Shown in pieces: positions 53,298 to 62,590 of a stretch of 64,000 bases of DNA. Origin of the DNA: Nafulsella turpanensis ZLM-10. GTDB lineage: Bacteria; Bacteroidota; Bacteroidia; Cytophagales; Cyclobacteriaceae. The number at the start of each line of letters is the position of its first letter. Position 1 is the stretch's first letter. The stretch spans positions 124,001-188,000 of the forward strand of contig NZ_ANNU01000008.1 of NCBI RefSeq assembly GCF_000346615.1, given 5' to 3'. The notes below the pieces were generated by a model. It was not told the DNA's origin, made no database searches, and saw only the letters and a program-made list of their open reading frames with translations. The translations under genes were made by a program, and so were the position numbers.

Positions 53298-53715
53298 TTT
53301 TACACTTTTTAGATTTAAGAGTAAAGTTCAGGAAAAAGAAGGAAAGGATTTAGGCTATTTCTAATTTTTATATAACTTGATTAAGAGGAAAGAAGTAGCT
53401 AGGGGACCACCAAAAGCTTCACAAGTTAGCTTCTCCTGCCTAACAGAGAAGCAATTCATGTAATATTTATAATAAATATTAACTTTTATGGATATTTAGC
53501 TACACTCTGACACTAAACAATACACCCCTTTTTTCCTTTAAAACAACCCAATTACATGAAACAGGAACTGCCTTCTGGCGGAACAAATACTTATTAAATG
53601 GCAAAAAAGAGAAATATTACAGAGGTAGGGAGATCTTTAATATACCACCATTATTGTGTGAAATTGTATTTAATATTACATCATATTAAAATCACAACCA
53701 AACCAATATTAAGAT
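53298..53715. other. AT-rich intergenic region
   Basis: This 418-base region lies upstream of a 56-residue lipoprotein gene. It is clearly more AT-rich than most of the window. No gene, repeat or RNA was recognised. Confidence 0.4.
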
Positions 53716-53886
53716 ATGAAAAGATTTTTCCTTTCCCTTTGCTGTGTAGCCCTTTTAAGTGTTGGCCTTTCTTCCTGTGCAGATGAAGCCGCCGAAATCA
53801 CTCCGGACACTGAAATATCTTCTCCCCAGTTCGAAACTGATGATGTAGACACAGATAGAACTGGAACAAAGAAGCCTGGAGCCTAA
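53716..53886 (+). CDS. Small lipoprotein, 56 residues
   Basis: The peptide starts MKRFFLSLCCVALLSVGLSS and has a lipobox cysteine directly after (SCADEAAE). The mature part is only about 36 acidic residues and ends RTGTKKPGA. The next gene is a TPR lipoprotein 114 bases downstream, with a long hairpin between, so the two may be one transcription unit. It may be a secreted or surface peptide; no family recognised. Confidence 0.6.
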   Translation: MKRFFLSLCCVALLSVGLSSCADEAAEITPDTEISSPQFETDDVDTDRTGTKKPGA

Positions 53887-53941
53887 CGCCCTCAACAGAT
53901 ATAACATTGTTAATGTAATAAATTATTTGGTTTTTATTGGG

Positions 53942-53996
53942 AAAGCCGCAGTTATTTCTTCAAATTCACATATTGTTGAAATAATACTGCGGCTTT
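53942..53996 (+). promoter_or_regulatory. Strong hairpin immediately before TPR gene start
   Basis: AAAGCCGCAG (53942-53951) pairs perfectly with 53987-53996, and the inner segments TTATTTC.. and ..GAAATAATA extend the stem with small bulges. It ends four bases before the ATG at 54001, so it may terminate upstream transcription or block ribosome access. Confidence 0.6.
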
Positions 53997-54000
53997 AACC

Positions 54001-55365
54001 ATGAGAACCCTTCTCCTCCTCTTCGTCTTGCTTAGCTCCCTTTGCTCTTGCCTTCCGGAAGACGAATCTACTCCTGAACCTAAATTAGCTAATATAGAAG
54101 CTCAATTAGACTATTACTGGGTGCTCTATGAAAGCCATTTAGAGTCTTCTAATCCAGATAGTGCTCTTTATTTTATGCAGGAATTAAAGAAATTAGCAGA
54201 AGCCTCTTCTAAAAGAGAGTGGCAGGCTGCAGCCTATGGAGCAATGGCTGATATCCGTTATATTCAAGGATATTTAGGAGAGGCTGTATATCTTTATGTA
54301 GAAGCTACCAACTTTTTTGAAAAAGAAGGTATGCTACCACAATTAGCAAATGCTTATAATAGCATTGGAGACATTTATGCCGCTACAAAAGATTACAAAA
54401 CTGCACTTTCTTATCTCTCTAAAGCAAAGGATATTTTAATCTATGAGGGTTCCTCTAAGGAAAAGGCGATGATTTATCGCAATATAGCTGTCTGCTACAG
54501 TGAGTTAGACCAATTTGCAGAGGCACAAGATGCACTTCAGCTTGCCATGAAAGAAGCTTTGGCAGAGGGAGATTATAAAATGGTAAGCAGGGTTCACAAT
54601 TTATATGGAGCAGTTCAATTAGAGCAGAGAAATTATGAAAAAGCCCGAGAAAATTACCTTTTAGCTATTGAAAGTTCAAAAAGTTTAGATAGCGGCATCA
54701 AATTAGAAGCAGGAGCCATCAATAATATAGGCGAAGCTTATTTAAGAGAAGGAAACTTTAAAGAAGCTGAAGAGTGGCTTAACAGAGCTCTTGCACTCAA
54801 GAAAGAAATTAATGATCCTACCTTTACCCAGAGTACTCTGAATACGCTGGGCGAGTTACATATTGAACAGGAGCAATATGCCGAAGCGATTGCCCTCCTG
54901 GATGCAGGACTAAAAGAAGCAGATCTTAGCATTGTGGAAGAATCTACAGAAACCGGTTTAGCGCTGATGATTGAAGCTTTGATTAAGGCCAGCGCTAAGG
55001 GCAATGGACCTAACGAACTTGCCTCTCTTAATAAACGGTTCTCTACCTACAGCAGCAAGTTGAGCACCTATAACCGTAAACTCTCCGATTTACAGGAAGA
55101 GCTGGAGACAAGCAGCAAACAGCAGGCCGTACAGCTGGCAACAGAAAAATACTCAGCAGCGAGCAGGCTAGAAGCCTCCGAAGAAAGAAGCCAGCACATT
55201 AAGTTGATAGCAGCCCTTCTGCTGCTTGGTGCCGCATATACCATCTTCTGGCACACCCGCCAGAGAAAGCGCACCCGAAAGATGATCGATGCCATTGACG
55301 ATGTTCTTAACAGGCGCCCAAACCCGCTCGTTCAGCAGATTCAAGGCAAGTTACCTAAAATTTAA
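54001..55365 (+). CDS. TPR lipoprotein with C-terminal transmembrane segment
   Basis: The 454-residue protein has a lipobox cysteine C17 (LSSLCSCLPE), then about eight tetratricopeptide-like repeats between residues 30 and 330 (for example YNSIGDIYAATKDYKTALSY and INNIGEAYLREGNFKEAEEW). A coiled coil follows (residues about 340-390), then a transmembrane helix at about 400-420 (LIAALLLLGAAYTIFW) and a short basic tail of 37 residues. It resembles the TPR-TM regulators of Bacteroidota but lacks the usual cytoplasmic LuxR-type domain. The first half uses AT-rich codons and the last third is much richer in G and C, with the change near 54.83 kb. Confidence 0.85.
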   Translation: MRTLLLLFVLLSSLCSCLPEDESTPEPKLANIEAQLDYYWVLYESHLESSNPDSALYFMQELKKLAEASSKREWQAAAYGAMADIRYIQGYLGEAVYLYVEATNFFEKEGMLPQLANAYNSIGDIYAATKDYKTALSYLSKAKDILIYEGSSKEKAMIYRNIAVCYSELDQFAEAQDALQLAMKEALAEGDYKMVSRVHNLYGAVQLEQRNYEKARENYLLAIESSKSLDSGIKLEAGAINNIGEAYLREGNFKEAEEWLNRALALKKEINDPTFTQSTLNTLGELHIEQEQYAEAIALLDAGLKEADLSIVEESTETGLALMIEALIKASAKGNGPNELASLNKRFSTYSSKLSTYNRKLSDLQEELETSSKQQAVQLATEKYSAASRLEASEERSQHIKLIAALLLLGAAYTIFWHTRQRKRTRKMIDAIDDVLNRRPNPLVQQIQGKLPKI

Positions 55366-55388
55366 GTTACACCTGAAGAGGCATCAGT

Positions 55389-55438
55389 AGATGGAAGTAA
55401 TTCCTCAGGAGTACGCAGGAGAGGAATTATTTCTATCT
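55389..55438. terminator. Hairpin between convergent genes
   Basis: An 18-bp stem with G-T pairs (55389-55406 with 55421-55438) overlaps the stop codon of the leftward gene. No long T run follows, so strength is uncertain. Confidence 0.5.
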
Positions 55439-55901
55439 ACTCATCGGCATAACTTACAAAAGCAGCCTCTTCCAGTACATACATTAGCTCACCCAGGTTA
55501 TCCTTATTAATTTTAAACTTACCCTTTATCTTCACTGGCCGGGCGGTAAATTCTATTTCTTCCTCCAGGAAAACCTCTGCCACTGTTTCCGGTCCTCCTC
55601 CACCGCAAAAGAAACAGGCATCTATTGGCAAAGAAGAAAGAATCAGGTGCTCCGGCTTAAACATCCCTTCAAACGGAATAATAAAACCCTGCAGGGTTAC
55701 TTCTTTACCTTCCAGTGCTTTTATCTTTTCCGAAAACTCCGGCACGTACAACTCCCCATATTCATCTTCCTCTACTTTATACGTTACTTCCGAGAGGATA
55801 TTCCAGTAATTAGGCTTTCCTCCCTGGGCCAGCACTCCTATAGCGCCAAAGCTCATAAAGAATAAGACTAAGCCTGCAATTACTGATAAATTCGTCTTCA
55901 T
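55437..55901 (-). CDS. Secreted DUF3299-like protein with FCG motif
   Basis: The 154-residue protein has a signal peptide (MKTNLSVIAG..., cleaved after VLAQ). Its beta-rich domain has IKALEGKEVTLQGFIIPFEG, then ACFFCGGGGPETVAEVFLEE and PVKIKGKFKI. The strand-GKEVTLQGFIIP pattern followed by CxxC-x4-GPE resembles DUF3299 proteins of the envelope. A second relative lies on the other side of the AraC regulator. ATG 55901 is used because GGAG lies six bases before it; the frame is open to a GTG at 55907. Function unknown; the two cysteines could bind metal. Confidence 0.75.
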   Translation of the reverse strand: MKTNLSVIAGLVLFFMSFGAIGVLAQGGKPNYWNILSEVTYKVEEDEYGELYVPEFSEKIKALEGKEVTLQGFIIPFEGMFKPEHLILSSLPIDACFFCGGGGPETVAEVFLEEEIEFTARPVKIKGKFKINKDNLGELMYVLEEAAFVSYADE

Positions 55902-55972
55902 GTCCACTCCGTTTCTTTTGCTGTAAAACTACAAGGATCCTGCCATACCACAAAAATCCTCCTCCCAATAAC

Positions 55973-56004
55973 AAAAAAGGCTGCCCGGACATTCCGAAGC
56001 AGCC
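55973..56004 (-). terminator. Rho-independent terminator of the AraC gene
   Basis: GGCTGC (55979-55984) pairs with GCAGCC (55999-56004) with an inner CGGA/TCCG pairing, and a T run follows on the minus strand. Confidence 0.85.
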
Positions 56005-56026
56005 ATTCTTTTAAATATTTTTATCT

Positions 56027-56596
56027 CTAACTATTCAGGCTCATCATAAAAGCCATTCTTTCCTTATTGCGAAAGTCGTATATCGAATAGCCTGTATGCT
56101 CCTTAAAAACACGAGCCAGGGAGCGGGCGCTACTGTAATGAAGCCGAGCTGAAATTTCCGAAACACTCATACTACTGGAATTAAGCAGGTGTTTTACGTA
56201 CTCCATCTTTAAGCTGATATAATAATTTTCAATGGTCCGGCCTTCTATTTTACGGAAACGCTTACTTACTGATGAGAAGGGCTTTTTCATCTGCTCTTCC
56301 AGAAAATCAGATAGATTCGGCACAGCACCTTTCTCTCTGAGCATAGCCAGGTAGTTTCCCAGCAGAAACTTTACCTCTTCCGTAAGCTCCTTATCCTGCT
56401 TTTGCAACACTCTGAAACCTATCTTTTCCAGTGCTACTGCCAGATCCTTTGCTTTGATATTTACTGAATTAACAAAGGCTGCTGTTCCCAGCTCAATTTC
56501 CTTTACTTTCAGCCCTATACGCTCCAGTTCATTACTCACCGAAAGAATATCCCTCGGCGAAGTCATATTATGAATATAAATTAGTTCTTCCTGCAT
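56027..56596 (-). CDS. AraC regulator with cysteine-less HMA-like N-domain
   Basis: The 189-residue protein has an N-terminal beta-alpha-beta-beta-alpha-beta domain (IYIHNMTSPRDILSVSNELERIG and then LEKIGFRVL) and a C-terminal AraC DNA-binding domain (MSVSEISARLHYSSARSLARVFKEHTG). In related Bacteroidota regulators the loop has CxxC for a metal; here the residues after NM are T-S-P-R-D, so no cysteine ligand remains. It is probably a transcription factor for the flanking DUF3299-like genes, which lie on either side of it. Confidence 0.85.
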   Translation of the reverse strand: MQEELIYIHNMTSPRDILSVSNELERIGLKVKEIELGTAAFVNSVNIKAKDLAVALEKIGFRVLQKQDKELTEEVKFLLGNYLAMLREKGAVPNLSDFLEEQMKKPFSSVSKRFRKIEGRTIENYYISLKMEYVKHLLNSSSMSVSEISARLHYSSARSLARVFKEHTGYSIYDFRNKERMAFMMSLNS

Positions 56597-56908
56597 ACCT
56601 CACTCTTAAATAAAATATAATATAAAAAAATGACAATTGTTTTGGCAGAACAGCCCTGATGAGGAAATAATTTAACTTCTGGAAAAAGAGAGGTAATAGA
56701 CTCCCCATCAAATGACTGCACCTGCAAAAAATTGAAAACAGGGGGTAGCAGCAGAGGCTGTCCTTACCAGATGTTTTTCTTTCTTTTAACGCTCCTGGGA
56801 GGCAAAATTGTACAGGGGCCGTTTTAATTCTACCTTAAAATTAACTATTATTAGTGTTTCAACAATTAAATCCTTGTTTTTGCAGATTTTACCTGTTAGG
56901 CAACAGAA
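56597..56908. other. Divergent intergenic region
   Basis: The region separates the AraC gene and the rightward DUF3299-like gene. It is AT-rich near the AraC start and should carry both promoters and a regulator site. No obvious matching motif is shared with the upstream region of the leftward DUF3299-like gene. Confidence 0.35.
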
Positions 56909-57346
56909 ATGGTTAAAAAAATCATACTATTCATCTTCTTTTCAGGCTACTGCCTGAGCGCTTCGGCACAAAAAGAGAATATTTGGAAGCAACTGGAAGC
57001 GGTGAAATTCTCCACTGTTAATACAGAAGATGGCTTTCCTATGGATGTACCTACCTTTGGCCCGGAAGTAAAGGCCCTGGAAGGGAAAACCATTCGCCTG
57101 AAGGGATACATTATTCCCCTTAAAGAGCTGCAGGGACAGAATTACTTTGTTTTTTCCCGCTACCCGTTTAATCTTTGCTACTTTTGCGGAGCTGCAGGCC
57201 CGGAAACAATTATTGAAGTAAACAGTGCAGAGGAAATTCCTTTTACTGAAGACCTGATAGAACTGGAGGGACGCTTTGAGCTCAATGCCAGCGATCCTGA
57301 CCATATGATGTACCTACTGAATGAGGCCCGCCAGCTTAATCCTTAG
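56909..57346 (+). CDS. Secreted DUF3299-like protein with FCG motif, second copy
   Basis: The 145-residue protein has a signal peptide (ILFIFFSGYCLSASAQ), then VKALEGKTIRLKGYIIPLKE and LCYFCGAAGPETIIEV, in register with the leftward relative at 55437. Both have CxFCGxxGPE, a DUF3299-like feature. It is followed after 44 bases by an M28 peptidase gene. The two DUF3299-like genes probably arose by duplication and face outward from the AraC regulator. Confidence 0.75.
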   Translation: MVKKIILFIFFSGYCLSASAQKENIWKQLEAVKFSTVNTEDGFPMDVPTFGPEVKALEGKTIRLKGYIIPLKELQGQNYFVFSRYPFNLCYFCGAAGPETIIEVNSAEEIPFTEDLIELEGRFELNASDPDHMMYLLNEARQLNP

Positions 57347-57390
57347 CAGTTTTGGCCCTGCTCTACAGGGCGAAGGTAAAGCAGGCAAGT

Positions 57391-58806
57391 ATGAAAATAA
57401 TTAAAAATTTAACACCCATGAAGTTATCTCTTTTTAAAAAGCTCCTCCTTGGCTCCTTTTTCCTCTATGCCGCGCAGCCGCTAATGGCACAAACAAAGGA
57501 TGAGGCGATGCTGAAAGACATTTATAAGTACTCCCTCACCAAGGGCGAGAGCTATGAAATGCTGCGGGACCTCACCAAAAATATTGGTGCCCGCCTCAGT
57601 GGCTCCCCACAGGCGGCAGCTGCAGTGGAATGGGGCCGCCAGCTGATGGAGACCTACAACTTCGATACTGTTTGGCTGCAACCTGTAATGGTTCCCCGCT
57701 GGGTAAGAGGAGGGGAAGATATTGCCCGTGTACTCAATAGCAGCACGCACGGCACACAGGAACTCACCGTTACTGCACTTGGCAACACCACCGGCACAGG
57801 CCCTGATGGGCTGAAAGCAGAAGTAATTGAAGTGAAACACTTTGAAGAGCTGGAAGCGCTGGGCGAAAAAGGGGTGAAAGGCAAGATCGTATTTTTCAAC
57901 TATCCTATGAAATCAGAGTACCTGCAGACCTTCCAGGCCTATGGCGATGCAGCGAAATACCGTACCTCAGGCCCTTCGGAGGCGGCTCAATTAGGGGCTG
58001 TTGGGGCTGTTGTTCGTTCGCTTACGACCAGTCTGGATGATGTGCCGCATACCGGTACCACCCGCTTCGGGCTTAATGTGCCGCAAATTCCGGCGATTGC
58101 CGTTAGTACACAGGATGCAGAAATGCTCAGCGAAATGCTGCAGAAGGATAAAAACTTAAAAATGTATATGGAAACGCACGGCAAGATGCTGGATGATGTG
58201 CTTTCCTACAACGTCATCGGCGAAATCCGCGGCAGCGAGAAACCTGATGAATACATTGTAGTGGGCGGACACCTCGACTCCTGGGATTTAGCCGAGGGCG
58301 CTCATGACGATGGCACTGGTATTGTGCAGTCGGTCGACGCCCTTCGGATACTGGATGCGCTGGGCTATCAGCCACGCCATACCCTGCGGGCAGTAATGTT
58401 CATGAACGAAGAAAATGGCCTCGCCGGTGGTCGCGAATATGCCGAGCAGGCAGAAGAAAAGGGAGAAAAGCATGTTGCTGCCCTGGAATCGGATAGCGGT
58501 GGCTTTACACCCATTGGCTTTAGCGTCGACAGCGGAGAAGGAACACTGGCGAAAGTACAGAGCTGGAAGCCTCTGTTTGAGCCTTACCAGCTGCATGAAA
58601 TAAAAGCCGGCTATGGCGGGGCAGACATTAGTCCCTTAAAAAATCAGGGAACTCCCCTATTCGCATTCCGCCCTGACTCACAACGTTACTTCGACTACCA
58701 CCATACACCCAATGATGTATTCGAAAATGTAAATAAGCGCGAGCTTGAACTAGGCACTGCCGCAATGGCTTCTCTGCTCTACCTCATCGACCAACACGGT
58801 CTGTAA
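57391..58806 (+). CDS. Secreted M28-family peptidase (carboxypeptidase Q-like)
   Basis: The 471-residue protein has a signal peptide ending LMAQTK and the M28 metal site VGGHLDSWDLAEGAHDDGTG. Further metal ligands lie in FMNEENGLAGGREYAEQ and ESDSGGFTP, and a C-terminal YHHTPNDVFENV. A PA-like insert lies between. It is a two-zinc aminopeptidase or carboxypeptidase acting outside the cytoplasm. ATG 57391 is used; the frame is open from 57352, and ATG 57418 is an alternative. The next gene starts only four bases after its stop. Confidence 0.9.
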   Translation: MKIIKNLTPMKLSLFKKLLLGSFFLYAAQPLMAQTKDEAMLKDIYKYSLTKGESYEMLRDLTKNIGARLSGSPQAAAAVEWGRQLMETYNFDTVWLQPVMVPRWVRGGEDIARVLNSSTHGTQELTVTALGNTTGTGPDGLKAEVIEVKHFEELEALGEKGVKGKIVFFNYPMKSEYLQTFQAYGDAAKYRTSGPSEAAQLGAVGAVVRSLTTSLDDVPHTGTTRFGLNVPQIPAIAVSTQDAEMLSEMLQKDKNLKMYMETHGKMLDDVLSYNVIGEIRGSEKPDEYIVVGGHLDSWDLAEGAHDDGTGIVQSVDALRILDALGYQPRHTLRAVMFMNEENGLAGGREYAEQAEEKGEKHVAALESDSGGFTPIGFSVDSGEGTLAKVQSWKPLFEPYQLHEIKAGYGGADISPLKNQGTPLFAFRPDSQRYFDYHHTPNDVFENVNKRELELGTAAMASLLYLIDQHGL

Positions 58807-58810
58807 GCAG

Positions 58811-59836
58811 GTGGATAGTCTTACCCAAATAGTTTTAGGGGCTGCGGTAGGCGAGGCAGTAGCCGGCAAAAAGCTGGGCAACAAAGCCATGTTCTGGGGT
58901 GCAGTAGCAGGCACCATTCCCGATCTGGATGTATTACTCAACCCCTGGCTGGATGTGGTAGAAGAGCTGAGCTGGCACCGCAGCCTCACGCATTCCCTGC
59001 TATTCGCAGTTATAGCCGCCCCACTGCTGGCCCTGCTGCTACGGAAGCTATACCCAAAAAGCCCGGCCGGTTTTAAAGACTGGCTGTGGCTCTTCCTGCT
59101 GGGCTTTGTCACCCATTCTGTACTCGACTCTTTTACCACCTGGGGCACGCAGCTCTTCTGGCCTTTCAGCGATTATGGAGTGGCCTTTTACAATGTTTTT
59201 GTGATCGACCCATTCTATACGCTCCCCTTTCTGATATTCCTGATATGGGCAGCCACCAAAAACAGGAAGGACCCGGCCCGGCAGCGCCTGAATACCACAG
59301 GCCTTGTAGTAAGCTCCGCATACCTCCTCTTTACTTTTGTAGCGCAGTCGGCCGTGGAAGGGGTGGTGGAGAGAAACCTGGAGGAGCAGCAAATAGATTA
59401 TGAGGAACACATCGTAAAGGCCACACCTTTTAATGCCATACTTTGGGCAATAGTTGTTAAAACAGAGGAAGGATACTACAACGGCTTTTATTCGCTGCTG
59501 GACGATACAGATAATATTAACTTCCAATACTTTCCGAAGAACGAGGAATTGCTCTCTCCTTACCTCCCTCACCCTAAGCTGGCAAAGCTCCTGGAAATTA
59601 CCAAGGGCTACTATTCTGTTAAGCCTGGCGAAGACGAGCTGCTGATTCGCGACCTGCGCTTCGGACAATTTAACGGCTGGCAGGACGAGGGCGGCGAATT
59701 TGTTTTCACCTACACACTGGAAGAGAAAGAAGGAGAACTCCAGATTGGGCAAAAAGAATTTAGCTTCCGTCCGGACGGTGATTATCTGGATGCTTTCCTA
59801 AGTCGAATAGCAGGAAAGCCGGCAGTTGTGGATTAA
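58811..59836 (+). CDS. Membrane metal-dependent hydrolase (DUF457 family)
   Basis: The 341-residue protein has a DUF457/YdjM-like N-terminal membrane domain with SWHRSLTHSLLFAV and THSVLDSFTTWGTQLFWPF, both conserved motifs of the family with metal-binding His and Asp. It has about five hydrophobic helices and a C-terminal soluble beta region. The start is GTG at 58811 (GTGGATAGT), four bases after the peptidase stop, so translation is coupled. The substrate is unknown; E. coli YdjM is LexA-regulated but no SOS box is visible here. Confidence 0.8.
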   Translation: MDSLTQIVLGAAVGEAVAGKKLGNKAMFWGAVAGTIPDLDVLLNPWLDVVEELSWHRSLTHSLLFAVIAAPLLALLLRKLYPKSPAGFKDWLWLFLLGFVTHSVLDSFTTWGTQLFWPFSDYGVAFYNVFVIDPFYTLPFLIFLIWAATKNRKDPARQRLNTTGLVVSSAYLLFTFVAQSAVEGVVERNLEEQQIDYEEHIVKATPFNAILWAIVVKTEEGYYNGFYSLLDDTDNINFQYFPKNEELLSPYLPHPKLAKLLEITKGYYSVKPGEDELLIRDLRFGQFNGWQDEGGEFVFTYTLEEKEGELQIGQKEFSFRPDGDYLDAFLSRIAGKPAVVD

Positions 59837-59983
59837 GCAAAGGGTCCCTTACTTGATCCACAGCACACCCCATTATTGTACAGCTGCATTTCAACAATCT
59901 TTTTGTAAGGCTAAAAATAGTAGCTTCCCTTCCATCTGTTCCATCACTTTAATAAACTACCTGACGCTTTCTTTACAACGCGA

Positions 59984-60238
59984 CTAGCTTATCAGGTAGA
60001 CTTTAACTAAAGCAATAACAGCTACCAACAAAAAGATGACGTTAAGCACCCAGCTTGCTGGTGCTTTCTTTGATACACCGTAAAAGGCCATTAAAAGACA
60101 GCCAAAGCTATACATCCCCAGGTACAGGAGTGACTGACTGCTAATAACATTAAAACTGTTCAGGCTGAAGGCCAGAAGTGCAAAGACTGCGCCTACCCAA
60201 CCTACTACTTCCCACACATATTTTCGAAATTGCACCAT
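59984..60238 (-). CDS. Small CBU_0592-like membrane protein
   Basis: The 84-residue protein has three transmembrane helices (VVGWVGAVFALLAFSLNSFN, then SLLYLGMYSFGCLLMAFYGV, then SWVLNVIFLLVAVIALVKVY), with the pattern of CBU_0592-type membrane proteins. Function unknown. It is divergent from the LysR gene 119 bases away. Confidence 0.65.
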   Translation of the reverse strand: MVQFRKYVWEVVGWVGAVFALLAFSLNSFNVISSQSLLYLGMYSFGCLLMAFYGVSKKAPASWVLNVIFLLVAVIALVKVYLIS

Positions 60239-60357
60239 TGCCTTATTTATTAAGCTTTACAGGTTTATAACTCTTTATTACTGCAAAGTAAGCGTAGGCA
60301 GATGGACTTAAAAATGCTAATATTGAGTTGACTATTGCGAAAACTGAATCAGTATAA

Positions 60358-61251
60358 ATGGAACTTCAGCAGATAAAACACTTTCTGGCACTATCCCAGG
60401 AACTGCACTTCTGGAAAACGGCCGAGCGGATGTTCATTACCCAGTCCGCACTCAGCAGGCAGATTAAAGCCCTGGAAGATGAACTCGGTGTACAGTTATT
60501 CGAGAGAAGCAAGCGAACGGTGAGGCTCACGGAGGCTGGTTCCTTTTTAAGAGACCAGTGGTTACCCATGCTCGATGAGATAAATCGTATCCACATGCAG
60601 GCCAGGAAGATTCATGAGGGGGCTTCCGGCTTTGTTAGAATTGGTTACCCGGGTTCCATCGCCTACAGTTTTATGCCTGAGCTACTGACCAGCATATCCC
60701 GCATCCAACCTGAGCTCAAGATAGAATTAGTGGAGCCAACTGACACCAGCTTTGAGCAGCTATTACTGAATTATCAGGTGGACATGGCTTTCAGGCGTGA
60801 TCCTGCTGAAAACCCCTCCCTGCAGTCGAGCTGCCTGTATTCAGAACCATTTGCACTTGTTGTGCCCCTGAACCATCCCCTGGATGAACAGAATTTTACA
60901 GGCCTACACGATTTGAAGAACGAGAAGTTCATCCTGTCTAACCTGGCGCAAACAACCTTCTATACCTCAAGCCTTCGGCAGATGTTAGAGGAGTACGAAT
61001 TTACTCCCAACGTTTACATTGAAACAGACTTTGGTGGAATGAGTCTTGCGCTGGTCTCAAGGGGGCTGGGCGTTACCATCCTGCCCTATTCCTATTCTTT
61101 CAGCGCATTACCTAATGTACGCTTCATCCCGTTACCCTACAAAATGAACCTCTATGTGACATGGCGAAAAAACGACCACAGTCCTGTCCTCAGGAACATT
61201 CTACGTCAGGTTACGGAAACGGCCGGCAGATACATAGCGGAAGGAAATTAA
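60358..61251 (+). CDS. LysR-family transcriptional regulator
   Basis: The 297-residue protein has the LysR N-terminal HTH (MELQQIKHFLALSQELHFWK, then TQSALSRQIKALEDELGVQLFER) and a two-lobe effector domain from residue about 88. It probably controls the divergent small membrane gene or a distant target. The ligand is unknown. Confidence 0.92.
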   Translation: MELQQIKHFLALSQELHFWKTAERMFITQSALSRQIKALEDELGVQLFERSKRTVRLTEAGSFLRDQWLPMLDEINRIHMQARKIHEGASGFVRIGYPGSIAYSFMPELLTSISRIQPELKIELVEPTDTSFEQLLLNYQVDMAFRRDPAENPSLQSSCLYSEPFALVVPLNHPLDEQNFTGLHDLKNEKFILSNLAQTTFYTSSLRQMLEEYEFTPNVYIETDFGGMSLALVSRGLGVTILPYSYSFSALPNVRFIPLPYKMNLYVTWRKNDHSPVLRNILRQVTETAGRYIAEGN

Positions 61252-61337
61252 AACAGTTTTTGTGGCACGGCGCCATAAGGCACTTTTTCAAAAGTGTAGC
61301 TGCACCGGCCAGGTAACCGCGGCCACTCAAAACCACG

Positions 61338-62276
61338 TTATTGCAAGCGGTGCTCTTCGATTTTTTTAAAGCTCTGGTTAGAGAGCAGGTTTTGAATGGC
61401 AGCCGCCAACAGTTTTGCACAGCTAATTACTTCTATTTTGGGGCTGGTAGCCGCATAGCTGAGGGTATTAGAAATGTATACCTGCTTAAGAGACGATTTC
61501 TCTATCTTCTCCCGGGCACCAGCGCTCAGGATGGCATGGGTACAATACGCACGAACAGACAAGGCGCCCTGCTCAGTCAGCAGATCTGCTGCTTTACAAA
61601 GGGTGCCCGCGGTATCGATCATATCATCAATAATAATTACATTCTTTCCTTTTGGATCGCCAATCGTTTCCATATGGCTCACCTGGTTTGGCTTCAGTCT
61701 TTCCTTATGAATTACGGCCATATCGCAATTAAGCCTATCTTTATAAATCTTTATTCTCTTCAAACCTCCAAAGTCCGGACTGCACAGGCACAGGTTCTCC
61801 AGTTTTAAGCTCTTAATGTGCTGTACATATATCTGGCTCATATACAGGTGGTCGACCGGCACCTTGTAAAAACCCTCAATAGAATCGGAGTGCAAATCAA
61901 TGGTAATCACCCTGTCTGCCCCCGACTGCTGCAACAGGTCAGCTATCAGGCGGGAGGCAATTGCCGTACGAATATTTCCCTTGCGCTCCTGCCGGCTGTG
62001 AGGCAGGTAAGGTAAAATACAAATCACCTGTTCGGCAGAAGCCCGGCGGGCAGCATCAATGGCGAGGAAAAGCTCAAAAATATTCTCATAAGGCATATTA
62101 ATTTGTGCCACCAGAAAAACGATATGCCCGCGTACACTTTCCTGAAAACTCACAAACTTCTCCCCGTCTGAGAAAGTCTCTGTTTGCAAAGAGCCCATTT
62201 CTTTATTCAGCTCCTGTGCTATGGAGTATCCCAGTTCTGTAGCGCTGGAAGTAGCAAAAAGTTTGTACGGTTTATT
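61338..62276 (-). CDS. prs: Ribose-phosphate pyrophosphokinase
   Basis: The 312-residue protein has the PRPP synthetase marks. These are FATSSATELGYSIAQELNKE at the N-terminus, ILPYLPHSRQERKG in the middle, and the PRPP-binding loop VIIIDDMIDTAGTLCKAADLL. It makes phosphoribosyl pyrophosphate from ribose 5-phosphate and ATP in the cytoplasm. It stands alone on the minus strand with its own leader. Divergence from typical class I enzymes (for example SPDFGGLKRIKIY, with FGG where PDVGG is normal) suggests a second copy or a diverged form. The TTG at 62294 is not used; ATG 62276 is the start. Confidence 0.85.
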   Translation of the reverse strand, partial: NKPYKLFATSSATELGYSIAQELNKEMGSLQTETFSDGEKFVSFQESVRGHIVFLVAQINMPYENIFELFLAIDAARRASAEQVICILPYLPHSRQERKGNIRTAIASRLIADLLQQSGADRVITIDLHSDSIEGFYKVPVDHLYMSQIYVQHIKSLKLENLCLCSPDFGGLKRIKIYKDRLNCDMAVIHKERLKPNQVSHMETIGDPKGKNVIIIDDMIDTAGTLCKAADLLTEQGALSVRAYCTHAILSAGAREKIEKSSLKQVYISNTLSYAATSPKIEVISCAKLLAAAIQNLLSNQSFKKIEEHRLQ

Positions 62277-62590
62277 CATAAGGAAAGTGTTCAAAAATCA
62301 CCATCATCTTTTCAAAATTAAACTAAAAAGCCCGAAGAATAAATATTTCGGTAAGGAATCCATAACCCCTCAACCGCTCAGCTGGCATTACAGAACGAAT
62401 AGACAAAAGGTTTTTGCCACGAATACTATTCTAAGTATCTGCCTTTAAAGGAAAGTTAAAAGAGATGAAAAAGAATTTGGAAAAAAAATAATCGATTTCG
62501 GAACTCATTTACAGAATTATCGTTAATGACTATACAAACTCGATAAGAAATAATTTATCGAATAAGAATCTTTGGTTGAGGAGAGAGAGG

